Shown: positions 1 through 12,445, counted from the first letter of the stretch. The stretch is 64,000 nucleotides of DNA from Trichopria drosophilae (GCA_030407085.1 CM059582.1:136359001-136423000), one strand, 5' to 3'. Program-made: numbers and translations. The notes: generated by a model not told the origin, from the sequence alone.

Positions 1-599
1 CGTAAATGGCTTGCGTATGCGCATATTTCGAGAGAAAGGAAATCTCACGTACGATCTCCAATCGCTCTCCATGTGTGCCGCCCAATAGCACTCACATGGG
101 GACGCAAAAAGCGATTTACTCTCACTTATGAGTGCACATGGAGGACAGTATGAGACTCACTTTGCTATCTGGATACGACAACCACATATTCAACTGCTCG
201 TATGCCACCATTACTTTGTTAACTATTATCACATCTCGGTAAATACAATCATAAACTTTTGTCAGTATGGTTTTGACATCATCTATAAAACATCTGAAAA
301 ATGTACATCGGCATTTTTTTAAAGTTAATATTGTTGACGACAATTTTAAGTTATCTTAAAAAATATATATATTCATATATTACAAGAATTCCTAGCTAAA
401 GATTGGATAAAAGATTATGCGTTTCGTTTATTCTGAATACTAGCCAAAAACTGGAGAGAAACTGCCCAAGCTTTATTTAGAAAATGCATCTAAGAACTAT
501 TCATAAAATTGTTACATTTTTCTTAGGTAACAGCGCACATTTATTGTCCACAAACCACAATTATTAGCCAAAAACTAGCCAATAGTTAGACGCAATTTC
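1..599. other. AT-rich stretch, no feature
   Basis: I see no gene, RNA or clear repeat here. The two opposed short ORFs (128-322 plus, 122-343 minus) are mirror frames of each other with no recognisable composition and are probably chance. The AT content rises sharply after base 300. Confidence 0.6.
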
Positions 600-1470
600 T
601 ACCAGGGTATCGGTGTAATATATATTAATAGAACTAACAGTATATTCTAAGTTGGTCTCAGAACTATTGCTATAATCCTAATATCGTATATATATTCTCT
701 GGGTATCATTTATATATAAAATATTCCCCGATATATGGCACCAGGACATTATGTATGAAATATATATCTAAAGTTTATGCAATAAAAAGAATGTGTGAAG
801 ACATTAAATGACATAAGGTCTGGAAATATCGGTGTAATATGTATTGATGGTCTGGAACTATCTGTATATTATAGTTCGGTCCTGGAACTATCGGTATATT
901 ATAGTTTGGTCCTGGAACTATCGGTATATTATAGTTTGGTCCCGGAGCTATCCGTATATTATAGTTCGATCCCGAAACTACCGCTATAATGCTAAAAATA
1001 TCGTGTACGAAGTATGTATACAAAGTTCATGCAATAAAATAATGTCCCCAAATTGTAGACAAAATAAGGTCTGGAAATATCGGTGTTATATATATTAATT
1101 GAACTAACAGTATATTACAAGTTGGTCTCAGAACTATTGCCATAATCCCTAATCTAATATCATATATATTTTCTCTGGATATCATTTATATAACGTATTC
1201 GCCGACATATGGCACCAGGACATTATGTATGAAATATGTATCTAAAGTTTATGCAATAAAAAGAATGTGTGAATACTTTAAATAACATGAGGTCTGGAAA
1301 TATCGGTGTAATGTGTATTAATGGTCTAAAACTAACGGTATATTATAGTTCGATCCCGGAACTATCGGTATATTAAAGTTCGGTCCCGGAACTATCGGTA
1401 TATTATTATAGTTCAGTCCAGAACTATCGGTACATTAATACTTCGGTCGCGGAACTATTAGTATATTATC
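600..1470. repeat. Tandem duplication (~475 bp) containing 30-bp repeat arrays
   Basis: The block around 608-850 (a stretch ending in ggtctggaaatatcggtgt) recurs at about 1078-1325 with scattered substitutions, so a unit of about 475 bp is duplicated head to tail. Each copy leads into a run of about 30-bp units with core ggaactatcggtatattata. The first run is at about 849-993 (five units) and the second at about 1325-1465 (four to five units, one with an extra att). A lone unit sits at 2278-2310. The repeats create open frames on both strands that encode periodic peptides, and these are artefacts of the repeat. Confidence 0.85.
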
Positions 1471-2487
1471 AGGGCCGACATTTTTCCCTATATTTTTGTG
1501 TATTTGGTAACAAAAATTCTACTTTGTCAACAAATGAAGCTATGTATATGCTTTATATTTGATAAAATTAAGAACAATTTGAAATAACGTCGGCAATATA
1601 AAGTTGAAAATTCGTCGAAGTGGGCCCACTTCTTTGATATTTATTATATGATATGTTGTACTTGTAGTACACGGAGAAAAATGGAAAGCGCTGTAGTTTG
1701 GGCAACGCAGACAGTACGTCGCGACGTGCCCGTACACCGCGCGATGGTGTTACGGCTGTCATTATCGAGATTTGTCCCACTATGATGGTCAGAATCGATG
1801 ACAGTAATTCTGCGTGGGGATGCTGTCATATCGCCACGGCTTGACTGGCATGTGACCTCAGTGTGTCTGGAAGCGACAGGCTCCATGGGCATAGCATACT
1901 CTCGTAGTTTATGCTGCACGTTAACCGTACCAGTGCTGCAACGCGGGGAAAGAGAAGGCCGTGCGCTACGGCGTGCGCTGCACATCCTGTAGCGCTTTGC
2001 AGTTTTGCGTGTATAGTCAGAGCAATAATTTCCGCGTCATTTAACGAGGGAAACTCTGTAATTGGTTCATAAATGATAAACAATTGTCCAAATTTAAACT
2101 TATTACACAACTTTTATTATCTCGGAAACTAAGTAAGTAAAACTCGACAAAGTGTGCCAATTTCATGTGGATCTGCATATGCATCGACGTTTCCGTTCTA
2201 TTCAAACAAAATATCAGACTTAAAATATTTTCGATATTCTATGGGAAAATTTTTCAAAACCACACGTAAGTGAGATAAGTCCCGGAACTATCGCTATAAC
2301 GCTAAAAACGTATATATTATCTGAATATCATATATATTATATATACTAAGTTGCGGATCTGCGTCGAAACGACGTAGTAAATAGATGGAATGATTGCATC
2401 TCTCATTGCATATAAAATGTTCAATATTTTACAAGTAACGTTGTAAGGACTTATTGTCCGTTTATTAATCATAAATAAAATAAATAA
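1471..2487. other. Intergenic, with a GC-rich patch at 1690-2000
   Basis: The stretch from about 1690 to 2000 is markedly richer in G+C and CpG than its surroundings. Overlapping ORFs exist on both strands (for example 1644-1985 and 1826-2110 on minus, 1798-1992 on plus), but none has a recognisable motif. It may be a remnant of an older element. The rest is AT-rich without features apart from a stray 30-bp satellite unit at 2278-2310. Confidence 0.45.
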
Positions 2488-2776
2488 AAAAAGTAATGTT
2501 GAAATAATTTTGAAATAATAAAGTGAAATAATAATCAATAATATGCACATTTACGTGGATATAATTTTTTTCTGCAAATGGACTTCTTACAATTCTCTGG
2601 CAGGTTTCCGATTTTTCTTTGCTTTATTTACTCATCAATAATCATCTAAAAGTTGTTGCGGGCTATATCAATAAAAAACTGTAATTTTTCTAAATATTTA
2701 TCGACAGTTGATAATGGAAAATAATGTAAATCCACATTAATACAGAAAACTATTGAATTTCTGTTTATTCTTTACC

Positions 2777-3170
2777 AATAAATTGTTATAAACAATTATT
2801 TTTGATAAACAAAATAATCGGGTATTTTAATTTTGACATATATCGTACTTCCAATAGTCAGTTTGGCGCTAATTGCGATATGTTAGGCAAGAGCAGAAGC
2901 GTGTTTTCGTTTGTATTGTTTATTTAATTTTTTTAAGAACAATTTGACGATCTTTTACAAAACGTTATGCATGTTTTACGTCTAATTTTTCACGTAGAAT
3001 CGATGGCCCTGCCAGATTTCCCCTAAAACCACATTTGACGAAATTCTTGATAATAAATTGTTATAAACAAGTATTTTTTAAAAACCAAAAAAACAAGGGT
3101 ATTTTATTTTTGGTATATATCACTATTTTCAATAGTTAATTTGGCGCTATCTGCGCTGGGGTAGGCATGG
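2777..3170. repeat. Direct repeat pair inside the palindromic element
   Basis: A segment beginning ataaattgttataaaca occurs at about 2777 and again at about 3050. Each copy is followed by a gggtattttatttt-like run and then by an aatagt-aatttggcgctat-type motif (about 2855 and 3130). The copies are about 270 bp apart and diverged. They look like a local duplication within the foldback element. Confidence 0.6.
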
Positions 3171-3324
3171 ACCTTAATTAATACTTACTAATGTAATTAA
3201 TATGGATTTCAAATGGAAATTGATATTGAGAATATATTCCTTAACACCATAAATATATAAAAATGTAGAACACGGATATTGTAGGTGACCAATTCTATTT
3301 CAAATCATACAACGAAAATAAATT

Positions 3325-4105
3325 TAACATTCAAAATCATGTTTTATACGATTTTTATTGTTCTTTTGGTTAAATAAAGAGATACGTATTTTTTTTTGTT
3401 TTGCAAACAAAAAATGTTTCGCGAAGTTACGGCCTACAAAAAAATGTCGCTGGTATTTCATTTTCGCCCAAAACAAATAGGGAAATTATATTCAAATCTC
3501 TCTATTTCCGTTAAAAATTGATATTTTAACATTCTGTTTTCTTAATTTAGTAGTGTTTTATATGTTCTTTCATGGCCATTTTGAAGTTTTACAAAATTTT
3601 GAAAATTAACAAAATGGCGGCTATATTTTGAAAAATAGAAAAACTCGATTTTCTCAAAAACATCATTTTTCAAAATTCTAAATTTTTTATCGTAATTAGA
3701 CAATTCAAAAATGAGTTTTCCAATAGGTTATGATAAAAAAATTAGAATTTTGAAAAATGATGTTTTTGAGAAAATCAAGTTTTTCATTTTTTTCAAAAAA
3801 TGATCGACATTTTGTTAATTTTCAAAATATTGTAAAACTTCAAAATGGCTATGAAAGAACATTTAAAACACTAGTAAATTAAGAAAACAGAATGTTAACA
3901 TATCGATTTTTAACGGAAATAGTGAGATGTGAAAATAATTTCTTTTCTGTTTCGGACAAAAATAAAATCACCAGCGAAGTTTTTGTGTAGGGCGAAACTT
4001 TGCGAAAACTTTTTGGTTTGCAAAACAAAAAAAATGCGTATCTCTTCATTTTCCTAAAAGAACAATAAAAATCGTATAAAACATGATCTTGTTTTCATTG
4101 CATGA
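3325..4105. repeat. Inner long palindrome, arms ~380 bp
   Basis: The left arm (about 3325-3705) and right arm (about 3722-4105) are inverted copies with almost no spacer. Landmarks are atgttttatacgatttttat near 3339, mirrored by ataaaaatcgtataaaacat near 4065, and caaaaacatcatttttcaaa near 3656, mirrored by tttgaaaaatgatgtttttg near 3750. Only about 15-20 bp of the centre is unpaired. A transcript of this strand would fold into one very long hairpin. No coding frame is present. Confidence 0.85.
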
Positions 4106-4697
4106 TTTGAAATGGAATTGGTCAGATGAAGAATTGAAAATCCTTACAAAATTATGTAGAATACCCAGACATAACTTAAAAATTGTGATAAGGCAATTTT
4201 TTGGAAAGAAATCTTTTATTTTGGGCCCTGAATCGTGACGCTCTTCAGTTTCTAAATATTAATCGATAGTTTTGAAGAGAAAAATAATGTAAATTCATAA
4301 TTATTATTTGTAAAAGAACAGACTTTGGAGATAGATAACATCATAAACGTATTCTTCAAAACGTGCAAGTAATGAAAACACTTCTTATGCTCTGTTTGAC
4401 ATTATTTATTACAAGTATTTTTATTTGTTGGTAAAGAATAATTTAAAATTTTTTTTATAATATTGTGAATTTATATTGTATTTTCACTGACAACTGTCGA
4501 TAAATATTTAAAAAATTTGGAGTTTCTTTATTGATGAAGTTATCCAACAACTTTTAAATGAATGTTGATGGGCAAATAAAGAAAGAACAATCAGAAACCC
4601 TGCCAGAGAATTATAAGAAGTCCATTTACAGAAAAAAATTACGTGCATTTAAATGTGCATATTATTGATTATTTCAACATTACTTCAAAAAAATATT

Positions 4698-6354
4698 TCA
4701 GTTGAACATATTCTAGACAATGAAGTACAAATCAAATATTAACTGTTGAAATGTAGAATTTATTAATAACAAGACTTTTCAGAGTCTGTCAAATTTGATT
4801 ATTAAAATTGTCACTTTTCTTACAACTTTTTATAATTTTCAATGCCGATTTTTTATATTTGTAACCACTCGATTTCGCGCATGCATTTGCAAAAAAGTAT
4901 ATGCGGAATCCATCTAATTCCAAAATCATGCAGGCACACCGATGGTATGTTAAGAATTAACGTCAAGATGCAATATTCTTCTTGAAAAATAAAGGAATAC
5001 GTGTTTGTTTAAATTTTTATAAACAAATTTTTTATGCATTGTTTACCAAAATTTATCACTGCCAATTTCGTCAATAAAACAACTTTTTTTCTAGTTTCTT
5101 ATTCAGAAGCTCTGAATTTACTAACTTTTTAACCTTTCACTCGTAACCAGGATTTTTTCTTGGCATTTTTCATAGTTTTAAAAATACCTCGAAATATGAA
5201 TTTTAAATGGATTCGACTTACAAGTGGTGAAAAAAGAAAAATTCTAAGGTGATAAAGAAAGTGAATGTTTAATTTTTGGATACGCTGTCATTTTGTAGGT
5301 CGAAAACGGCAATGAAACAAAAATGAAAGGGTCAACATAAAGTTGGCGATTCCCTTTAAACTTCTGAATGGATATTTATACATTGTACTATTGATTTTCG
5401 GTTTTGGCTTTGGTTTTGATATCTTGACTCTTCTTTTCATAACTACGATGTTTATCAACAGATCTATTTTTACAATGAGAAAGAAAGAATATTTTATTTG
5501 TATTTTGCATGTAAAATGGAGATATTTCTTACTTATTTTGGCCAGTAATGCTTCATACTGAACAGATAAAAAAACGCAGAGATGTGTTCGTTTGGAACTT
5601 AATTACTTTTATGCAATTCTGTATGCAAAGTGTGACAGCGCACTAAAATTCGATGCGCAAAGTAAATTTTACCGCACCAGTGCCTAAGCAGTGCCAGGTA
5701 TGGCCATGCAAAACTTCACGCTATCAAATTACAAGGGTTAACTAGGAAAGATATGTAAAAAAAAATAGGTTGTTCTGAAATAACTCGAAAAATATCACTT
5801 TAAACAAAAAAGGAAATTCACGAAAATTGTATTTGGAGAAATTTTACACGATTTCGTCTTTTAAAAAAGCTTCTACGACCTATAGAAGCCGAGATAGATA
5901 TTTTAAAATATATTGGCATTTTTGCGGAGTAACTGTAACGCGCGCTAGGATCGCGCGTTTTTCGCTTATAAGTCAAAAATAACCATTCGCATCGCAAAAT
6001 ACTTCAAATAAAAGTTGTAGAGGGTGAAATTATGAACAATTTTCATTTTTTTATGTAATGCTGTTTGTTTAACAGTTATGGACATACGAACGTTTACACG
6101 TTGCTTCGTGTGCGAAAAGTGCATATAATGCAAGTTGTAAATAATGAAATTCTGAATCTTTATGTTTAAGAAAAAAAATCATTGTGATTATAAATCCATG
6201 ATGGTACAAAAGAAAAATATGAAAAATTATTATTTTCATGTACTTATTTGTAAATAAGTATTTTTTGGCTACATTTAGACAGTAGTAGCATCCGAACATT
6301 TCGAAGAGGATGAAATTAACTGCGTAAAGTGAGCATCAGTTGGAGTTTCGACGA
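4698..6354. other. AT-rich intergenic stretch
   Basis: No gene is supported. The ORF at 5343-5561 encodes a hydrophobic, F/L/I-rich peptide typical of AT-rich noise. A perfect short hairpin, aacgcgcg / cgcgcgtt, lies at 5938-5960 and is the only GC-rich feature. The ORF at 6069-6299 on the minus strand is also unrecognised. Confidence 0.5.
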
Positions 6355-7135
6355 TCAATTAACTGCCCGGGTGCAAAAACGAGATAGGCACTGGAACGGT
6401 CTGACCGGGCAGTAGATAAAGACTAAAAAATGAAAATGCAAAAATCGAATTTTAAAAAATACTAACATTTTATACCGCACAATATTTACATTTAACGTTT
6501 TTTACGACCTTTAAATTCCGAGAAAAAAAATAAAAACGGTAAAATATCGAACTCGCGATATCAATGTTTTTTAATACATATAACGCTATATCTCAGGTGT
6601 ACATTAACGAAAAATGTTGAAATTTTTGTGGGATACTCAGGAATGATTTCTGAAAGCATTGAGCACTGTCAAGTATCTTAATTTAATGTTTGTCTAAAGT
6701 TATTTGCCGTTAAACGTTGCGCACTTCTTTTTTGTTGTTGTTTATTTTCAAACGCTTGGGGAGTCGAGCGAAGTTTTCGTAATTGAAAAACTAAAAATAC
6801 TATTTTGTAGCTAAAGAATTAAAAAAGATTTTGGGGAAAACAGAACTTTGATATAATTATTCTATAAATAACCACGAACGTTTTTCTAGCGCTCTGACTA
6901 CCGCCCACGTGCGGCATTCTTTCGCGAGTTCGATATTTACCGTTTTTATTTTTTTTCTTGGAATCTAAAGGTCGGATCAAAAAACGTTAAATGTAAATAT
7001 TGTGCAGCATAAAATTCTTTATAAGTTAGTATTTTTGAAAATTCGATTTTCGCATTTTGATTTTTTAGTCTTTATTTACTGCCCGGTCAGACCGTTCGAG
7101 AGCCTATCTCATTTTTGCACCCGGGCACTCAATTG
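6355..7135. mobile_element. MITE with ~210-bp terminal inverted repeats
   Basis: The left end (6355-6560) contains tgcccgggtgcaaaaac, then ggtctgaccgggcagta and aaaaacggtaaaatatcgaa. The right end (about 6915-7135) carries the same sequence in reverse complement, ending ttttgcacccgggca at 7127. Both outermost flanks contain caatt, so the exact border and target duplication are uncertain. The roughly 350-bp middle has no coding potential. The middle piece around 6748-6855 (cgcttggggagt...) has a diverged relative at about 31877-31980. It is non-autonomous and I cannot assign its superfamily. Confidence 0.85.
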
Positions 7136-7790
7136 TTGAACAATTTTTGGGTAAAGCAAACGTAAAAATGTTTGTTAAAAATCGGTTATCAACTGATAAT
7201 GAAATTGAATTATTAATAATAATAGTAATAATAATAATAATAAAAGAAATAAAGGGGGCCAAATTTCACACTGATCCTGATCTGGTAGAGATTTGAGCAA
7301 AATATTTTTCACTTTTCGGGCAGATTCAGCGAGATCAAAAACAAATATTGCTATTAAAAGTTGTTATTTACATAATAATAATCACAATAACAACAACAAT
7401 AACAATAATTTTAATAATTAAAATGATTATAATTTATTACTTTCATTTATACCTATCAAAACTAATCAATTTTTACATCAAAATATGAATTTACAAATGA
7501 TATAAAAAATGATGAAAAAGTGAAGAATTTTATTTCATATTCCTGTTGTTATTATTATTAATAATATTATTTATAAATATTATATTTATAAATCTTAACT
7601 ATTTATAAATACATAATACATAGAAATTTTGTTATGGGAATATTATTACATAATTTTCATTATAAGAAAAAAATTAAAGAAAGTTCATTTGTCCTTCAAA
7701 ACATAATTTTAAAAGGTTAAAAATAATTAAAATTCGCAATTTCTACGGGTCATAACTAGTTTGTAACAAATTAGGCTTAAAAAAACAATA
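7136..7790. repeat. AT-rich stretch with (AAT)n and (AAC)n microsatellites
   Basis: Imperfect trinucleotide runs occur at about 7203-7245 (aat/taa) and 7366-7412 (aat then aac). Nothing else is recognisable. Confidence 0.65.
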
Positions 7791-7862
7791 CTCCTCTATC
7801 GAGACTTGAACCCAGGAAACATTAGTTACGAAACAAGCGCTATACCGCATCAGCTACCACAA
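7791..7862 (-). repeat. tRNA-like sequence (SINE head or tRNA pseudogene)
   Basis: Read on the minus strand, this stretch has an A-box-like tggtagctgatgcggta and, after an anticodon-arm-sized interval containing gtttcgtaac, a B-box-like gggttcaagtctc. The acceptor stem does not pair and there is no CCA-compatible 3' end, so I do not call a functional tRNA. The same gttacgaaacaa core occurs in the tRNA-like unit at 38964-39048, which suggests a shared SINE family or parent tRNA. Confidence 0.5.
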
Positions 7863-9429
7863 CTTCTTTACAAAAATTCGACATTCGCTACATATATATA
7901 GGTAGTAAGATTAAAAAGTAAGAAATGAAAATGTGATTTTCTAGAAAACGATCGAGTACTGCATCGATCATTCTGATAATGAAAAGGGTGGTAAGTATGT
8001 GCAATATTATGGGAAAGTTTCAATGTGCAGATTACGCCTCGAAAACATAATTAATTTGCATAAAAATGGGTTCAATGTAATCCGCGAAGTGTCAGGAATG
8101 AACGTCTACTCCGTTTTTGTGCGTTAGCGTTATCGAAACGATGCAATAAGCGTTTTTATCGTGACAACTAACACATCTTCACATTATGTACGTGTGACGT
8201 GAAAACAGGCCGATTTTATCCCTTTTTTATTATGCGACAATCGTTGCGCCAATATCGATGTAGCTTATAAAAAATACCCTTAATAATATAAAAAGTTAAA
8301 ATTGACGGCGTAATTTGCAAATGAGTTTTACTTCTGGTTTAGTAGTTCCACAATGGCCACCGCGGCGCTCAGGGGCTTCAGAAGAACGCCCTTAAACAAG
8401 ATATTCAGGGAAATTGTTTTTAGAAACAGTTTTGTTATACTACTTTACAGTTTTGAGTCAGAAAAGGCACCACGAAATTTTTCTATGTTGTCGTCTACTT
8501 TCGACACAACTTAAGATTTCTCTTCCTGCAATTACATCGTATTAAGTACAAGTATTGAATTTGATAATCTCCACCAACAGAATTACCCTATATTTTTCAT
8601 CGAATATCGACTTTTTAGACCCTTCGGATTAATGTGAGTGAAAAATAATATTTTGTCCGTGATTTTGTATGTAAGTCCGCCCGGTCCTCCGTTTGTGGCA
8701 TATGTTTTGCTCCGAAATTTATGGCTACATCCATGCAGAAACTAACAAATGCGAATACTTGACAAATTTAGAGCGAAAGTCGACGCTGTTTTTCAACTGT
8801 TTTCGAATCAAGAGAATGAACTGAAGCGGCAGCGCCGTGCTTTGTTAGCAAATTTTTCACTGGGGCATTCGCTCCAAATTTAATAAATTTTTTAAATGGT
8901 ACTTTCTAAAATGCTACTTTCAGAACAATTAGTTTTTTTAACGTTCGACTCAACAAAGTAAACTACCGCGTGATGTATTTAGATTGCGGTCGTTCGAATA
9001 CACTGTGTATATGTGTATTAGGGTGGTCCAGAATATGTCAAGGTCAAAAAGGTCATCGGGACCGCGTGGATTTCGATGAAGAAAAAAATAATGAACAACT
9101 TTTCTACTTGGCACTTGTCGATTGAATGACATTTAGAGGTGGAGGTTTTGAGTTGAAGTTTCCCATTTAAATAACATGGGAAAACGGAATGTTGTCAGTT
9201 TTTATTTTTTTTCGTGGAAGCAACTAAGTGAAAAAAATTCGAACGCCGAAAATTTTGAAAGAATATACATCTCGGAATATATCTAATTTTTTTCAGACAT
9301 TTTCAGCTAGCCCTTTAAATTGTGTGGGCTACGCAATCTCACAAACGCATCAAATACAGTTTAAAGGTAGGCATCAAATGAGTTTTATGCTTAGAGAAAA
9401 CTAATTAAAACCTGCTGAATTTACTTGAA
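7863..9429. other. Intergenic, nothing recognisable
   Basis: Mixed AT-rich sequence. The single ORF at 8950-9132 on the minus strand is short, and I see no motifs in it. A slightly GC-richer spot near 8350-8400 has no recognisable product. Confidence 0.45.
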
Positions 9430-9846
9430 ACTTTCTTTCCGGAGTTTTTGGGATCACTGAATACGAATCCGACGTCAGATTTACAAAATTCAAAATGGCG
9501 GATCCAATATGGCGGAGCAAAAGTAAAAAATTAAAGCGAGAATGATTTGTTATTACTGGCTCAGAATGTAACATCAAAATTGAAAAACGGCGGATGTAAC
9601 ATGGCGCTTAAGAATGTCAAATATATTGATATGCTTTAAAAAAGTGTCGAAATCGAAAGTTCACTTTGTTGATGTTTGCCGTGAAAAAATGCGTTATAAA
9701 ATTTCACCCTTTGAAGCATACATTTTTCTTTCCAAGGAACACAGATGAAATTTGTTACTCGGGTGTTTTTGGAGTCGCTGATTACAATTCTTTCCTCAGA
9801 TTTGCAACATTCAAAATGGCGTATCCAACATGGCGGATCGAAATAT
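9430..9846. repeat. Two copies of a GGCGGATCC-type dispersed repeat
   Basis: A unit of about 85 bp reading gtttttggg-tcgctgaatac, then a cagattt step, then attcaaaatggcggatcc and aatatggcgga, occurs at about 9437-9515 and again at about 9756-9845. The spacer between them has a third, weaker copy of the ggcgga...atggcg motif at 9585-9605. Relatives lie at about 11400-11590 and, inverted, at 48385-48800. The repeat opens frames on both strands (9636-9863) that are not genes. Confidence 0.75.
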
Positions 9847-9849
9847 AAT

Positions 9850-10389
9850 AAGTTAACCTGCATTAAACAAAAATATGATTAATATACCTTGTCGAAAGTT
9901 ATTACACTTACAAACAACCGAAAATTCATTATTTATATCCAAAATTACTTCGTTTATAAGTAAGCGGTAAAAAGAATATGTCAGCCACATACAAAAGATA
10001 CGTATTGCCTTTTTTTGTAAATAAACCACGGAAAAATTGCAGCCGATATAAAAAAAATAGGAAATCACTTTTTGTTTCAGGTAATGTAGAATTACCAAAT
10101 TCAAATACATATTTTTATCTTTAACAATGATTTTAACAAATTATTAAGAAGACATTTTAATACAATACACAAAAGTAATAATTAGTCTTCTTGCGCCTGT
10201 GCACGACATTGATGCACAATAATTCGGCTTCAAAGACGAACATCTCAGGACAAATGTAAAACATAAATATAAAAACTCAAACATATATTTGATGCGCGAT
10301 CTGTAATGTAAATATTGTAAAAGGTTTATGATCCGTATAGTTTTGTAAATAAATTTTCTTTTTATATTAAAACTGAATGACTTTCAAAA
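9850..10389. other. AT-rich intergenic stretch
   Basis: No motif is recognised. The minus ORF 9853-10110 is hydrophobic and of AT-noise composition. Confidence 0.45.
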
Positions 10390-10870
10390 ATGAAGAATCA
10401 AAGTGATAATGACATATCCATTCCTCTTATTGGAAAAATACATTCATTTCTTTGTGGGCGTTCTATTCCTACAAATCGACAAGTATTAGCTTTTTTTAAT
10501 TTAATCATAAAGTGTTAAAATTCCTATAAGAGAAAGTGCTACAGCTGTGGCAAAATGTGTCAGTGATCGGTGGAAAATTGTAGGAAAGCAAGTAATGAAA
10601 ACTTCAAATATTATAAGATCACTGGAGTCTTTACATGTTCAATAGAAAATGGGCCAGAAGAATGGTCTGAGAAAAAGAAAGATTCTTTTCATTAATCATT
10701 TAGATGATGTTGTTGATATTGCTTCTAACGTTATATCATTAAATGAGCTGCCTGTTAAAGAAGATGGAATAAATCCGAGAAAAAAAACAAAAAGCATACT
10801 ACTAATGAAGTAAGAAACGGGAATAAGCAATCAGAGTTGAATAACAAAATTCAGTCACCTGCAGCTTCAA
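10390..10870 (+). pseudogene. Probable 5' exon of a broken hAT-transposase-like family gene
   Basis: Starting from an ATG at 10390 there is a frame (first about 39 codons), a shift of frame near 10512, and then a long second frame with an internal TAG near 10646. The second frame contains LFINHLDDVVDIASNVI. This resembles a conserved 'LDDLFDIAHADA' stretch that I recall from the N-terminal part of a large uncharacterised arthropod protein family. The segment ends at a textbook splice donor, aa|gtaagt, at 10871. The later exons of the same family lie at 15898-20186 on the same strand, with a SINE and a LINE filling the gap, so this is most simply exon 1 of the same gene. The match to the family is weaker here than downstream. 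Confidence 0.5.
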
Positions 10871-11974
10871 GTAAGTACAACTTGTTCATAATATAATAGT
10901 TTTCATCCTATCATTATGAAAGACATTTTCTGCAACAATTAAAAAAATAAGTTTAACTATTTACGTGTCCAATTTATATACGTTTTCATCAGCAAATCCA
11001 ACACAAAACTATCCCAAACTCATATTTTAGGTAGTAATTATTGTGACATATGCTGACCCTTTTTGAGCTGTAATCCCTGGAATGAGAGGTCCAACCAATT
11101 AACATTGACAAAAAAATTTTTTTGCTCACTTTCATGACCCGCTTCCTCGATTGAATGATAAGAATATTTAAAACAAACTTATTCTCAATTTAAAATTGTA
11201 TACAGCTTTTCGATGTAACAAATAGGGAAAACAATGGGACAATTGTTTAATCGCAAAACTTTAGCGCTAGATTTTTTAAAATCGTGATTACTTTCTTTTT
11301 CATTTCAAAATTGTGATTTACCCCTTCGGCTGTAAAATGCAAAATTCCAGAGATACTGTAAAAATATGTATGGTGCAAAAACATGTTTATGCGATTCTTA
11401 GAATATGAATTTGATATGAAAATTATGGAATTCTAAATGGCAGATCCAATATGGCGAACGAATTTTTCATAAGTGATCGAATTCGCTTAAATATTGATAT
11501 AAATGGATTTTTGGGGTCGGTGTATATGGATGTGATGTCAGAGTTCGAAATTCAAAATAGCGGATCCGATACGGTGGAAAAATTTTGCAAACTAGATTGA
11601 ATTTTTTTCAAAATTATTGTTCAAGAATGGGGAGTATTACTTTTGATGACATATTTGATAAAAATAAATAAAAAAAGAGAAAAATACTGTGAACATCAGA
11701 TTTGAAGCATCAAAGCTTCCAGAAGTTTATCATCCTTTCCTTAATTAAACGCTTTCTTCTTATATATATCTTACCAATTTTAAATTTAACATACTAACCC
11801 GTTTATTCTCGGTACTAAACACTAAGACACCTATATTCTTCGTTCTTGTGAACAGTACAAATACGGCTAATTTCTACCAGATTTTCATTCTCTTTCTGAA
11901 GAGGACCCGAATTAGGGACGAATCGTTGAAGCTTCGTTTTTTGTCTTTTTATTTATTTAAATGTACTTGCTTCG
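10871..11974 (+). other. Presumed intron 1 (5' part) with two GGCGGATCC-type repeats
   Basis: The stretch begins with gtaagt. It contains two degenerate units of the repeat family also seen at 9430-9846: ctaaatggcagatccaatat near 11434 and caaaatagcggatcc near 11551, separated by ttttggggtcg near 11509. No coding sequence is seen. Confidence 0.5.
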
Positions 11975-12445
11975 GCAGTCAAATAGTCGGCGTGATGGTC
12001 GTGCGAGCTAAGCCTAAGTGCGAAGGTCCCGAGTTCGAATCCCCTTCCGTGCAATTTTCTCTGCTTATGTCCAGTGTAGAATAACCGGGGAACCTTGCTG
12101 GGCGAAGGTACGAATTTGGGACCGATGCCGACCGCCGTCTGCAGTTAGCGGTACCGTCAGCATCTTATCCGCAGTCGGCACGTCGTGGGTCTTAGCTCGG
12201 ATAAAGATGGGATAAGCCCCGCGTCGTACTCGCTATGGCACAGACCGCCGAATCTGCTGGTGGTACCGATATTGAGGTAGGGGGGACTGGCTCTGGGTGG
12301 GTGTTGTGTCTGTCTTGTTTCTGTCATGTACCGTTCTGTCTTTATCCTATAGCTCTCCACCCGATAGCCGACCCGCAAATAGACTAGTAATTGTCATTAA
12401 CGCGGGGGAAAATTACCTGTCCTTTGTCCTTTTTGTCCTTTATTT
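11975..12445 (+). mobile_element. tRNA-headed SINE
   Basis: The 5' part (about 11985-12053) has an A-box-like ggcgtgatggtcgtgcgagc followed 30-odd bases later by a B-box-like gagttcgaatcc, the two internal pol III promoter elements of a tRNA. A roughly 380-bp GC-rich body unrelated to tRNA follows, and then a T/A-rich tail (tttatttatttaaat) near 12440. Its G+C content contrasts sharply with the flanks. It sits directly upstream of a LINE and inside the presumed intron 1. The overlapping ORFs on both strands here are not genes. Confidence 0.6.

Larger units (their letters stand above)
2488..4697. repeat. Outer inverted repeat of a nested palindromic element
   Basis: The left arm (about 2488-2735) is the reverse complement of the right arm (about 4480-4697). 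Landmarks are gtaatgttgaaata near 2497, mirrored by tatttcaacattac near 4675; acttcttacaattctctggc near 2582, mirrored by gccagagaattataagaagt near 4602; and tatttatcgacagttg near 2695, mirrored by caactgtcgataaata near 4493. Divergence is moderate and indels are present. A second palindrome lies inside. No transposase frame is present, so this is a non-autonomous foldback-like or MITE-like structure. The family is unknown. Confidence 0.75.

Noticed and set aside
775..1098. Overlapping ORFs on both strands with periodic peptides
   Set aside because: They are products of a 30-bp tandem repeat whose length is a multiple of three, so frames stay open on both strands.
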